In this document: positions 39,191-50,663 of the stretch, piece after piece
How the letters are laid out: each line of letters opens with the position of its first letter
Numbering within the stretch: the stretch's first letter is position 1
Source of the DNA: Prototheca cutis
Taxonomy: Eukaryota > Chlorophyta > Trebouxiophyceae > Chlorellales > Chlorellaceae
Direction of reading: 5' to 3'
DNA: 64,000 bases
Assembly (NCBI GenBank): GCA_002897115.2
Contig: BCIH01000003.1
Location: 80,828-144,827, forward strand
Translations under genes and position numbers: made by a program
Notes under the pieces: model-generated
What the model was told of the DNA's origin: nothing
What the model saw: only the letters and a program-made list of their open reading frames with translations
Databases searched by the model: none

Positions 39191-39445
39191 TCACAGCATG
39201 CGTTCAATGGTACTGTTCCGTGGCGCAGGGCCTGCGGCGAATCTTGGTGACCAAATCATACCAGGTGGAGCGCCTGGGAGCCGGACGTGCAAGGGGGGGA
39301 GCTTGGGTTTGCGATCAAAAGGCGGCGGCCTTTTGCCGGTCAGGACCAGTCTCTCGCCCAGGTGGCGGATGTTGCGCACGGCGTTGATGTCGCGGTTCCA
39401 CACCACGCCACACCTCTGGCATTTGAGGATAGCGTACTTGTTCCG
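39191..39445 (-). pseudogene. C-terminal relic of a Fanzor/TnpB-type RNA-guided nuclease
   Basis: Reading minus from about 39445, one open frame gives KYAILKCQRCGVVWNRDINA, then VRNIRHLGERLV, and a basic tail ending at 39191. CxxC followed by WNRDxNAxxNI is the zinc-ribbon half plus RuvC-III (catalytic Asp) motif of TnpB/Fanzor nucleases, found at the same place near the C-terminus. Upstream the frame is broken by stops and the first CxxC of the ribbon is not recognisable, so it is a fragment. No start or RuvC-I/II was found within 39.4-41 kb. Confidence 0.75.
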
Positions 39446-41035
39446 GGCGGTGCTGCTGTTTGGATTGTGTGCAGTGCTGCAGGAGGGCCCACTGTCAATC
39501 GCTGAGCATCACGTCCACCGGCCTCGCCCCTGCCTGGAGCACCTGCTGCGTTTGATGCCGGCGTAGCACCTGGGTGGGTGTCTTCTCTTCCGACCCCCGC
39601 CGCATGGTGAAGGCATGCCTCTTGCGCATGGTCGGCCGCCTCAATGCCACTCCCGGCGTGCGCATCCCAGGGCAGCCGCCGGTGCAGCCCTCCCTTCGAG
39701 GTCGTGCTCATGCGGCAGCAGTGCGTCGTGGGGGGTGGCCCGCTGCCGCCTGGAGAGCTGTCCCCGGCCCTGTGACAGCTGGCGCATCGACCAGGCAGAT
39801 GCAGTGGCTGCATTATCCATCCCCGTGGTCCGGCTTCAACGCAGGATGAGGAGAAGGCATTTTTGACTATGGACATCAACCAGCACCAGCCACCACAGCT
39901 CCTCAGCCCGACGATGATGCCCAGCACATGGACAACTGGCACGATCCAAGTCAGCCGGCGGACTGCAGCCGGCAGGGTCGGCCCAATCCCCGCTATGCTG
40001 CGCAGGGTTCACCATGAGACATCCAAGGTGCCAGATCCCAACAGGCTGCTGTGGACAGCCAGCTGGTCTTGCTGACCCTGAGTGGGGAACCCTAAAGTGG
40101 GGACGATGCTGGACCTTCAACCCCTGTCCCTCGCCACCCCCTGGGAGACTTTGTCATCAACTGCATTGTGCAGCGTTTTATGCTAAAGCACCCAGGCACA
40201 CTGATGGATTGCCTTCTTCGATTCACTCAAGGAGTGCTGAGCACCCGCTCCCCGGAATCCGTGGACAAGTGAGCAGCAGAGCTGGAAGAAGAGAGCTCTG
40301 GGCTGAGATACCTCCCAACTCAGGCTCTGGATCCAAGAAGCAGAAGATCGGGTGGCAGACAGAACCGTAGCTGCCAGAAGTACAAGCGGAGGACCACAGC
40401 GAGGCCAGATGCAGCTGCAGAGGCCCAGAAAACGGTGGCCACGACATTGCCTGTTGCTGAACTTGATTCTGATCCGTAGATAGATTGACCTGTCTTTGTC
40501 CGCACAGTACTTCCCTTGATTTGACAAAACAATGGGCAATTTAATGATGGTGTGGAGGTGTAAGGCGAGATTTTCTTTTGGAATCAGCCCAAACAGCACC
40601 TGCTCTGGGGCCCAAACAGATGTATGAACCCTAAGGCGCTTGCTGGCGGCGCGTTTGAAGAATGCCAAGGGCCGCCGAACGAGAAACCGACATAATCGCA
40701 ACTCCCATTTGCATCCTCAATCATTTCATTATTTTGATTTCTGGAGTTAACAGGCGCTTCAAGGGCCTGTACACGCGCGGCTTGGTGGCCCCGTCCCCCG
40801 CAGCTGCGCAGCCCCCGAACGTCGAAGGCCGATTGCCCACGAGCACGCTCCGTACTGGCCCCGTCCTGTTGTCAAACCGTGCTTTGGGTGCGGAATAAAC
40901 ATCCTCGTGCAGTCATGCAAGGGGATGTTCGCACGGGTGCTGCACGAGAGGGCCTGGAAGGGATTGTCGAATATCGTGCTATTCACGTTACATGCATGCC
41001 CCGTTCACAGGACGGCCACGAGACGAGCAATGTAG
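39446..41035. other. Gene-poor region, probably decayed mobile DNA
   Basis: About 1.6 kb between the nuclease relic and the end of DEG9, with only short frames on either strand and no family I recognise. It may hold eroded upstream parts of the nuclease gene. Confidence 0.4.
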
Positions 41036-44000
41036 TCATTTTCTTCTCGTCGATGCATGAAGGTCACTGCCATTGAGGTGTGGGGAGCACTCTGGTCCTG
41101 TGCCGAGCCTTGTCTTGAGATCCTCGCTCATTGCGGCGGGAATGGCATGAGCCGCAAGCACCTTGCTCGTGCATTGGGCCACCAGGCTGGCATCCAACAC
41201 AATCACATCCTGCAGGGTTTGAATGTGAGTGGAGGAGAGTGCTTTGTGTTTTGCTTCCTGGAGTAGGCGCAGACCCCCGTTCATGCCATACCCAGCAGGT
41301 TCCTGTTCCCATCCATTGCCGCTGCCCCCAAGAAGCCGGCATCCCACGTCCAAGCCTCCTCAAAGCCAACTGGCATGCCTTGCTCTGCAGCGTAAACTCC
41401 AGGGTCTGCGCCGTGCTTTCCTGGACGAGCCTCGCCAGGTGCGCCAAACTCTGGATCTCAGTGCCGGCAAAATGAGTCACCTGGGAGGGAGGGAGGGAGG
41501 GAGGGAATTGTCATGGGACGCAAGAGATCGGTCACTGGATGCCGGGGGCTGGTCCTACACCCCTGCATCAATGATTAAAAAGCCAACTTGGATGTTGAAC
41601 TGCTGCCTCCCAAGCTAGCCAAAGCAGCGGGAGAATCGGGGACGATCTCATTCCACAGCACCAAGACCAAGGTAGTTGTCTTGCCTGGGCATTGGCATAG
41701 TCCTCGTATCCGACGGTGGCTTCCGAGGTGAGCACTTGGTTCAGAACAACGACCTGCTGCCCTGCCAGCCGCTTCTTGTTATGCAGAAGGTGATCCACCA
41801 GCTTCACGGGAGCTTCCCGCACGAAATCACGCCCAAATTCCGACTCCAAATATGGTTCTGCTTGTTTGTTGTTTTTGTGTGTGTATGGGGGGGATGGGGG
41901 GGGGGGGGGGCGCCGGGCTACCAGGATGGGCGGCAGTCGCGAAGGGCAGTGCTGGACGGGCTCTCATCGCCACCTTATACACGGCCATCTCGACGGATTG
42001 CAAGTCAACATTGCACTCCCACCGTAACATGCACCCACCCATTCACACGCTCACCAGTGAGTACTGTGAACACGAGGCCAGCGACAACGAGGTAGCTCGG
42101 TGACCTGTGATCCAGCCGTCGGGGTACCAGATGATCTGGCGCCCTCAGCCTGGAGCCAGTTTTTTGGGGTGTGTGGGGGTGTGTGGGAGGGTGGCAATGG
42201 GACAGATCAGGTATGATACACCCAGATGTCCACACCTGGGTGTCTGATGCCCGTGGTTTCCAGCGTGATGTGCTGCTTTCCGAGAACAGACATGGCACAC
42301 TGCACGGCCTGACAGTCAATCCCACCCGGCTGGTGCCCCACCCAACAACCACCGGCGACCCCGCTCACTCGACAGCAAGTTCAAGTTCCTGGCCGTCTCG
42401 GAGCACCGACAACCCCGCCGAGTCTCCGGAGAACTTGAGCGAGGTAAGGAAACCTGCGTTGATAACATCAGGAGGTGTCAGAAGCAGCAGACGGCATCAA
42501 CTTTCGTTCGCACCACGCGGTACTACAGAGCGCACAGTCACGACCACGCAGCCAAGCACCCAAACGACTCGCTTGCTCCACGCACTAAAGGCAATGCGCT
42601 CATTCACACGGAACGCAATAGTGCCATCGGCAGCGATTTGAGTGTCCTCGAAACGCACGAGAACATCGTCTGGCTTCAGAACGCCGGCAGCACCACTTCG
42701 GGGCATCACTTCCCTGATCAGGACGCCCTTCTGATCAGACCTCATGCCATAGGACCGTCTGAACGTGTGTGTGTGTGTGTGTGTGTGNGNGGGGGGGGGG
42801 GGGGGGGGGGGGGGGGGGGTAACAGCAGCACAAGTTCAGCATTCGACTCTAGGACTCAGACCTCTCAGACACACAATTGATTGCAAGGGCTCACATGACC
42901 GTGACTGCCAGCCTCAGTGACCCCCAGTCATGCCATTGAAAACAAACTCTGGATCACCACATCGCCCGCACACCCACCGCAGCGTCGCTGACTCCATCTT
43001 CTGCCACTGGATGCCCAGGGCGGGAAACCCAGTGAAGCCCCCGTTTTGAACATAATCGAGCAGAAAATGCCGGATGACGGGTGTGGGAATGACATACCTG
43101 CATTGCAAATGTGGGCCATTGTTGTCATTGTCAGCCTCCCCGCACAAGTGCAGGCAACGCACGTGGCGGCACTCTCCCTTCAGCTGCCCCGACACCTGCC
43201 CTGGCAGCATTGCACTGCATCGCAATCTCTCCGTTCCACTGCAAAACATGACGCACCATGCACTTCTGGTCCTTGACAACATATACATGCCCAGTTCCCA
43301 AACAATTTTCAGCTGTAACTGACCCGATGTTTTCGGCGTCGGTGCCGGCATAGGACTGAAAAGCAACGCCGACACACTGTCCTGACTCATTGAACACCGG
43401 CCCGCCTGAGTTTCCAGAGTTGATAGCAGCATCAATTTGCACAGACAGAAGTTCCGTGCTGCCATGGCTGTAGCTCGTGACCTCAATCCGCGACACCACC
43501 CCGGACGTGACTGAAATCTGCACGCGTTTGGTGAAGAGATGTGACATGCATTGGGTGAGGGGTTGACAAGGATGCATGCTCTTTCCTCCTAGGAAGGAAG
43601 GGGGTATTGGCAAACAATCCTCTGACTGTATGTATGTATATATGTGTATATATATCCCCCCCCCCCCCAAACACACACACACACACCGTGTCTCCACCAA
43701 CGGGATAGCCAATGACAAATACTGAGTCCTGGAGCTGCGGCAGCGGCCCAAAGGACACGGGGACGACGCCCCTCCAAAACTCCTCATCCTCCACTGTGAG
43801 AAGGGCCATGTCACACTCGGCACCAACAGCCAGGACTTGGGCTATAAATTTACTGTCATCGTCGCGGCGTTTCACCTTGACCTGTGCATTGGGAGAATAG
43901 CTTGGGTCATGCCTAGTCTGGGCCCGGATTGCTCATCGCCCTTGGCATGCCCCCCCCTTCCCCCCGGCTACTGAGTTCAATGCCGGCTTGCCTGGGCGTG

Positions 44001-44714
44001 GTGTTCGACGGAATGGGCGTTGGTGAGGAGGAAGCGGCGGGGCCCAGCGCCAGTCTCCAGCGAGATGACAAATGCTGAGCTGGACGACGCGTACTGCCGT
44101 CGCCGCTGCCAGGGGAGACTGAAGTCAGGCTCCGAATGCACGCAAAACACCTTGCACACAGCATCCATCACATTGATGGTCTGTTGCAAGGGAGGGTGGG
44201 GGTGCATCTGTTGGTTGTGCATGCGTACCTTCCCGCTAGTGGCCTTCTTGACAATTCTTGGAGGCATATTCCGTTCACCTGCATCCTGACCGGAAAACCA
44301 CACCCAGCATCGCAACGCCACCGGACGGACAGCCAGGGTTCACCCACCCACCTCGGCGGCCTCTGCCGGCAGCGTCGGCAGGCGTCCGGGAGGGGAGAGC
44401 TGTTGTGGGTCCAACAGTCCCTGGCGATGGCTGAGGCTGGCATCATGGTGTGCATGGTACCCCTTGCTCACACTTGCTGCACATGGATTGAACTGGCATG
44501 AGGTCTTGCAGAACCATTGATGCAGCCTGTCCACACGGTCTGTTTGGGAGCACCCACCCACCCATCCACCCACTGTTGACTGGGGCCATCACAAACCTGC
44601 CAAAACCCCATGCCCCGCATGTGTGCCTACCGTAGGCCGTCGCCTGCTGCTTGGGAGATGGGCTAGGTCTGGTCTCGGGCTTCCGTTCGGGTCCATACTG
44701 GCGCCCACGGCCAT
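41036..44714 (-). CDS. DEG9: DEG9-type serine protease with PDZ domains
   Basis: Complement join 41036-41209, 41379-41480, 41685-41857, 42055-42149, 42369-42453, 42586-42758, 42978-43097, 43324-43517, 43687-43881, 43992-44180, 44229-44285, 44352-44420, 44631-44714 gives 569 aa, all phases consistent. The trypsin-like triad is visible: [13 protein letters not shown] (His), [11 protein letters not shown] (Asp), [13 protein letters not shown] (Ser). The first PDZ has [14 protein letters not shown] and [14 protein letters not shown]. The second part has [33 protein letters not shown] and the ending VIVLDAS...[11 protein letters not shown], which are specific to DEG9. DEG9 is an ATP-independent nuclear/nucleolar protease in plants. 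The first three exons are by phase and plausibility only. Three introns use GC donors, and one intron is just 48 bp. Confidence 0.93.
41210..41378 (-). other. GC-AG intron (DEG9, last intron)
   Basis: The donor is AAG then GCATGC; the acceptor is CTGCAG. The join gives [13 protein letters not shown] in phase 0. No GT donor nearby keeps the frame. Confidence 0.6.
41481..41684 (-). other. GC-AG intron (DEG9)
   Basis: The exon ends GCCCAG followed by GCAAGA; the acceptor is TCCCAG. The join gives [17 protein letters not shown] in phase 0, as in plant DEG9. Confidence 0.8.
42788..42819 (+). repeat. TG repeat followed by poly-G in a DEG9 intron
   Basis: GTGTGT... leading into about 30 G with ambiguous bases at the junction. 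It is a sequencing-difficult tract in intron 42759-42977. Confidence 0.85.
43882..43991 (-). other. GC-AG intron (DEG9, after the catalytic His)
   Basis: The exon ends CGCCCAG followed by GCAAGC; the acceptor is TGCACAG. The join gives [18 protein letters not shown], matching the family, in phase 0. Confidence 0.8.
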
Positions 44715-45202
44715 CGGTACCGCGGTTGCAGGCAACTGTCTGCAGGCATACCCGGCCACTGGAATGGAGTGGTCTCCTGGGCCCGACACCGCACCCTGCG
44801 CCGGATGAGCGCAGGCGCGCTCTTTCAAAGGCCATCGCCGATTTCCAGATCTATTCAGCAAAAATCTCCATGGTTGTCATGAATCTGCTCAGTCATGCAT
44901 GCCCCTGCTACTCGCAGGCCTGTTTTCTGGCTTGGGGCCGTGCGCTTAAAGAGCCGATAGCCGCTGGAAGATCTGGTCCCTCCTTTCCTAAAGCACCATG
45001 TACAATACTCAGCAATGCGCATGCCCCCATTGCAATGCGAATTTGGCTCCTTCATGTGCCCATGTCCTCAGTGGTGGGCGAACGAGCAAGTCTGCAGATG
45101 GATAAGCCGTGCGATCACGAATCAACAGGTCCGACAAACAAATAAATCCGTTCTGCAATTCCCAGTCCTGGCAAATGATGTCGATGATTTTGGGTCCTTT
45201 TT
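44715..45202. promoter_or_regulatory. Divergent promoter region
   Basis: 488 bp between the proposed starts of DEG9 (-) and TatD (+). No specific motif is identified. Confidence 0.4.
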
Positions 45203-46702
45203 ATGGAAAGCAATAATATAGTGGGTCAGAATCCCTCAGGACCCAGGCTGTTCGACAGCCACTGCCATCTCGAGGTGTGAGTTTGGATGCTGGAGCAGTC
45301 GCGCAAAGGAGGGGTGCTGGCATGACGTGCGCCATTCAGAATGCAGGCCGGCCACCTCATGCCTCTTGGCACGGATGCCCTTGCAGGACGGCAGATTCTC
45401 GGATGAAGACGTGGACACAGTCATAGAAGCTGCCAGGAAGCTGGGCGTGCAGCGGCTCGCCATCAAGTCCTCTAGCGTCGGCGACTGGGACAGGGTGGCT
45501 GCCCTCACGGCCCGGCATCCAGCGACCTTAAGCCCAAGCTATGGCGTGCATCCCTGGGCTGTGGCCGACCAGGCCAGCGACTGGGCAGAGCTCCTGGAGC
45601 GCCGGCTCCAGCGGGAGCCCAAGGCGGGGGTTGGCGAGGTGAGCTGTGCTGGTGTGGGTGCATGTGTGTGGGAGGGGGGAATTGTGCACAACACAACAGG
45701 ACTGGAGCATGGGCAGACCAGATGGGCTCCTTCACCACACCTGCAGAATGGCCAAATGGCAGAAAGGGATACCAAGCTGCGCATGTGGTGATTTCCGTTG
45801 AGTGAAAATGCAGCCCCCGATTCCCACCAGAACCCTCTCACCGTTGACCACAGTGCGGCCTCGACAAAACTCGACGGGCACTGGAAGCAGTCTCCTTGGA
45901 CCGCCAGGTGGCTGCATTCAGAACACAGCTCCGGCTTGCACAGAAACTCGGCCGCCCCGTTTCGGTGCGATGGTTTCTTGGGAAGCATGCATGCATGCGG
46001 AGGACCAAGAGGCAGCAGGTCTTCTTGGGAAGGGGGTTGCCAGCGTGAAAAACGGCAGCCAGTCTGCAGAGCTCAGCCCTTATAGTTCACACCATGCTTG
46101 GGCAGATCCACTGTGTCCGGGCACACGGCCGGTTATTAGACATCCTGAAGGAGGAGCAGCCCACCGTGCCCCTCATCATGCATGCTTGGTCCGGCTCGGC
46201 TGAGATGGTGGCGGCTCTAGGCGCCGCCTTTCCCCGCACCGCTCTCTTCTCGCTGTCGGGTCACATCCTTGCACAGGCACCTGCCAAAGCAGCAGCCACG
46301 GTGAGGCCGATTTCATACGGCTGGATGAGGCGCGGTCGTGAGGCATCATGCCGGTATCCAAACGATACCCGCCCTTCCCACTCTTCAAAGTGAAAACCTG
46401 TTCCCTTGCTCTCTCTGCTGTGCATTTGACAGATGCGGGCGGTGCCGCTGCGGTGCCTTCTGCTGGAGACGGATGCACCGGACGGGCAGCTGCGACTCAC
46501 AGACTCCTGGCGACAGAGCAGGGTGATGGAGACCGCCCAACTGCTGGACGATGCACTCCTTCGCCGGCTGGAGCCCAGGAACAGCCCAGAGGTGCTGCCG
46601 CAGCTGCTCCGCATCGTGGCTGCTGCCAGAGGCCAGTCATCGGCAGACGTTGCAGAGGCCACCTGGCAAAATGCCTGCTCTGCATTTGGGGTGGTTTCCT
46701 AG
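45203..46702 (+). CDS. TATD: TatD-family metal-dependent DNase
   Basis: Exons 45203-45274, 45387-45638, 45854-45964, 46106-46300, 46433-46702 give 299 aa; all introns are phase 0. All metal ligands of the TatD amidohydrolase fold are present: LFDSHCHLE (HxH), the Glu in VGECGLD across an intron, VSIHCVRAHGRLLDIL (His), LIMHAWSGS (His) and LLLETDAPDG (Asp). SYGVHPWAV and LFSLSGHIL are further family segments. TatD enzymes are 3'-5' exonucleases linked to DNA repair and apoptotic DNA degradation. Length is typical. The first exon is short but supplies the HxH motif, which supports it. Confidence 0.92.
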
Positions 46703-48240
46703 TCATACATGAATGGCATCTGTCAACCACCAGCCACGGCAGCCAACTCCTACCACCACCCAAATCATAGGATCTAATGGTTACACTCGTTGACAGGAAT
46801 GGAAAGGGTTGTTTTCTGCCCTCGGACCGTGCAGGAAATGAAAATCGAGATGCGTGCTTGTTCTGAGAATGTCGGGTGAGAGGGCCAGCGTTCGAAGAGA
46901 ACGACCCCTTTGCCCTACTGGGTGTGCCGGCGGCAGGACACTCCCTCCTCCATGGGCCAGCACGACGCTTCTCAGCGCTTTGTTCATGCCCACAGATGGA
47001 AGAGGATGACAAGAGCTCCAGACCGCGGCAAGGGGGGGGAGGACCAGTTGAGATATTGGGATGGAGTTGGAAGACCTGTTGTGTGTGCGGAGAGACCGAA
47101 AACAAAGACAGCAAATGGGGAGGAGCGGGACGCACACCACGACGCAAACCGCCAATGAGTGTGCACGGTCGTGGCGAGGTGGTGGGGTTGCGGCGCTGGA
47201 CCTTGGGGCACTGGACCCTGGGCCAGGACGGCAGAGGTCATCCGTTGGCCTTGCACCGGCCAGGAACCAAGCCGTCCCTCCCCAATGAAATCGGAATGAC
47301 AGGCCAACCATGCAGACGGGCTCTGGCTCGTGCAGGTTGCCATGCGGCACATATGCATGCATGCATCCTCGAATGGAAAGGCGACTGCCGCCCACCCAGC
47401 GCAGAGCACCGGGGCGCAGGCAACCCCAGGCGCCACACGCCACCATCCGACGACGGTGAACCCGCTGCCGCACAGCCTGGTGCACGTGTCACGGCATTCC
47501 AGCCGGTGCATGGAGTGGACAGCAGGCAACCAAGGGCACACAAACACGAAACGGAATATCGCAAGCAATCCAACATGGAAAGTGTACAAGAGGACGGCAC
47601 GGGGCTGGACACTGCTGCTGCCATTGGTGCCCTGGAGTGGTCGTCAAGGATATCCCATGAATAGGGCAGAGTGGGGCTGTGGCATGCACACATGGGCTCC
47701 ACAATCACCCCGCCACCGTGCTTCTCAGCGCCGGCGATGGACAGCCCTACAACTTGGCAGTGGCCAGACAGACAGACGGAAAGGCTTTCGCCCATGTCGT
47801 CGCCGCCGCCGCCCCAGCATTAAAAAGAAAAGACACAAGATGGAGACACAGTGGGACGGGCCGAGGTCCCCGGAGCCAGCCGGCAATCCAATATAGGTTC
47901 CAGGAGCACAGGAAACCGCGGGCAGCTCGGGTCTCTTCTCAGCAGCTTCTTGGGTTGTTGAACGGACAAAGTTGTGTGATGTTTGGAGAAGGGTCCCGGA
48001 GCGGGCCCGGGTTGTTGGAACTGGTGTCGCTGCCGGAGCACAGATGCTCACCCATGGCAGTGACCCACATTGGAAGGGAGGAAAGGCAGAAGTGGGGGGA
48101 CAGACAGGTGGCACGCCAAACGTGCCTCTCTCCCGAGTCAAAAAGAGAGACGGACCGCCCTTTGCGCAATCCATCCATCGACCCCCCTGCACTCACCCTC
48201 CACCGTCGCCCTACTAGCCAAGCTCCGATCCTCCACCACA
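46703..48240. other. 1.5-kb intergenic region between convergent genes
   Basis: Between the TatD (+) and cyclin (-) stops. Several long open frames overlap here, but their composition looks like GC-rich shadow frames and none shows a motif or clean exon structure. It may hold long 3' UTRs, a non-coding RNA or a gene I cannot recognise. Confidence 0.4.
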
Positions 48241-49943
48241 TCAGAGGAGGGACGGGTTGGTGGGCAGGCGCGCGACGGCACCATACTTCTCTGCCGAAAA
48301 CTTCTTGTAGACGGCAGTCAGCGAAGCGGTGCACGCTGCAGACTGCAGCGATGCCATCGCACGGGCGCAGGCCAGCACCTCAGCCTCGGAGAGCTTGCCT
48401 GTGCGGAGCAGGCCCGCGGGCAGCGCCTCGCCCCGGCCCAGCGTCATCTTGGCAGCGTGCAGCGCAGCGGCTGCCACGACCGACCCAGGGTACTGCAGCA
48501 TTGCGTACGCCGGCAGGGCCAGCTCCATCAGGTACGTCGCCAGCTGCGCCAGGGTCGTGTCGGCAGCACTGCCATCCAGCTTGAGGTACCGCGCCAGGAA
48601 CTGGTGGGTGGTGGGCACCGTCAGGTTGAAACGCAGCGTGTTGAGCATGATCTTCTCCATCTGCAGAATCTGCTCGCGCGAGTACGCGCGGTCTGAGATG
48701 TAGACAAAGTCGCGGACTTCGGGAGCCCAGATCTCCTCGTACTTGGAGGCAATGAGCATGGCCGTCACGCCCACAAGCTGCAGGTGCTTGCGCGTCACCT
48801 GCTTGCGCTCCAGGAAACGGTCAATCAGGTTGACCGTCAGGTACAGCGTCTCGGGCATGAGCTTGAACTTGAGGTGCACGTCCACCAGCCAGTCCACAAG
48901 GATGGCACGCATGCGCTCGTTCACGTCACTCTGCCGGCTCATGTAGTCTGCTGCAGGCAGGAAATCGGGCTCCACAGCCTGGTAGTAGGCGAAAATGTCC
49001 TTGGCGTACTCGGGCACTGCCAGCGGGTCGGCGGCCGACGCGGCATCTACGTCCTTGTCCATGGGGCGCGCCGCGGCGCTGCTGCTGCGGTCCGCAAGCA
49101 GCTGGCTCATGCTGCGACCGGGCACGGCACGACCCTCGGCGGCGGGAGCCGCGGGCTCGGTGGCGGCAGGCACAGTGCCCTCGCGGGGGCGCAGGTTGTT
49201 GCGCGGCTTGATGCCCCAGCTGTCAGTGGGGCCGGCCTGTAAAGACAGCAGGGCATGGGGGAGAGGGTAATCAGTTCACGAGATGCCGAGAGTGGGAAAT
49301 AGTGTGCATGCCAGCTGTTGTGCTTGCGCAGCAAGAACTCCCTGCATGAATTTGGTCCACCCTGGGCACACCCAAGGGAAAATCCAAAAACAATCTCAGC
49401 CCATGAACGTACCATGGCAACATTGCCATCTTCGCTGGGAGCCACAGCGGCGAGCTGGGCAGCGGCCCGACGGGTGAGGACGCCTGGGCGAGCCTGCGGA
49501 GGGTGAGGGCCATCGGGGTGAGTATGACCCGGGCAACGAGGCTACCGACGGAATTCGCAACGCACCGGTAAATGCTGCGCATGTTGTGCGACGAGTTTAG
49601 GCGCCCAACATGCACGCCTGAGGGCCCGGCATGGGCTGCAGCACCCGGACCAACGGACGCTCACCTGCCCCGCGACTGCCGGCTTGGCATCCCCAGGGGC
49701 GGCATCCTTGCCCACATTCACTTTCTGGTGGAAGCCTCCCACCAGATTGCCAATGTCTCCGAGCGCCCTGCGTATGGTTTCGCCAGGTGGCCTCGCTCGC
49801 CCGCTCGAGGCAGACCGTTTGGATGGATGCTGGGGTCGCCCACGCAATCGCCCTCCCGATGAAGACCAAACTGCAGATCTTCATCATGCCTTACCTCCTG
49901 GCAACATAAACGGCCGCTGCGGAGTTCTTGGCGGCCTGACCAT
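48241..49943 (-). CDS. CYCB: B-type cyclin
   Basis: Complement join 48241-49236, 49413-49493, 49665-49870, 49895-49943 gives 443 aa. A perfect destruction box, RRALGDIGN, lies in the N-terminal region, so it should be degraded by APC/C at anaphase. The cyclin box contains SDVNERMRAILVDWLVDVH (MRAILVDWL is diagnostic), YLTVNLIDRFLERKQV, LQLVGVTAMLIASKYEEIWAPEV and DRAYSREQILQMEK; the C-terminal cyclin fold follows to NPSLL. It activates CDK1/CDKA or CDKB at G2/M. The extreme 5' end is uncertain: joining the first ATG exon (MVRPPRTPQRPF) needs an apparent 24-bp intron, so the real first exon may lie further upstream. Confidence 0.9.
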
Positions 49944-50663
49944 GGGCCTTGGCCTCAAGGACGTTTGGCCCGTTCTCGGCGTCCACGGCCCTCGCGTGCT
50001 GCATGTTGCCACCTGTTCAGGCCGTCCCCGACAAATAAAAGGTCTTAGGTTTCTATTGCAAAGGGTGAGCTGCCAGATCCGCGTCGCAGGGATGCTCGGT
50101 TTTAGTATCGACAGCCCTGTGCGTTTCGTGTTGGAGCAGGGGTCAAGCTGGACCGGGCCCCCGCAGATTTGGAAAGCATGGAACCGCAGCAGGGCGTCAT
50201 GAGACGCGGTTCACTGCAGCAACTGTGCACGATCTGGCGATCCACGGCCGGCAACACCAATGTTTCACGTTGTAAAGCGTGGATGAGTCCAGATCAGTGC
50301 CGATGTGCGTCGATCGTTGGGGATCTCTGCAGCCACCTGGCTTGGGTGCTGGATCCAACCTCTGGGGACAGGGTGGGTTACACCACACATCTCTGCCAAA
50401 CGAAGGGAGCAATGCTTACAGCAGACCAGCAGTGCAGCGGATATGAATGCCCCAAACAGTCTACAATCGCTCCTTGCACGCCTACAGCACCAGCCCTTCC
50501 TCTTGCCAAACTGCTCTCTGCCTTGTCAAGATCTGCTGAAGTGACAGATGACCGGACAGGCAGCCGCTCTTCTCCTATTCGGCTACTCTGTTGCTTTCTG
50601 GTCACACTCTGGCAGCAAAGATACAGCTTCTTCAACAAGCAAAGCAAAATATACGCTGCAGCA
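49944..50663. other. Intergenic: cyclin promoter and GlnRS 3' region
   Basis: 720 bp between the cyclin start and the glutaminyl-tRNA synthetase stop, both minus-strand genes. It should contain the cyclin promoter (and perhaps its true first exon) and the GlnRS 3' UTR. No coding signal. Confidence 0.4.

Noticed and set aside
40183..40701. 172-aa minus-strand frame upstream of the Fanzor relic, considered as its N-terminal part
   Set aside because: I found no RuvC-I or RuvC-II motif and no similarity to the Fanzor protein at the right edge. It is left as unassigned.
46876..47664. 262-aa plus-strand frame in the gap after TatD
   Set aside because: There is no motif, composition is erratic and it overlaps equally long frames on the other strand. 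I treat it as chance in GC-rich DNA.
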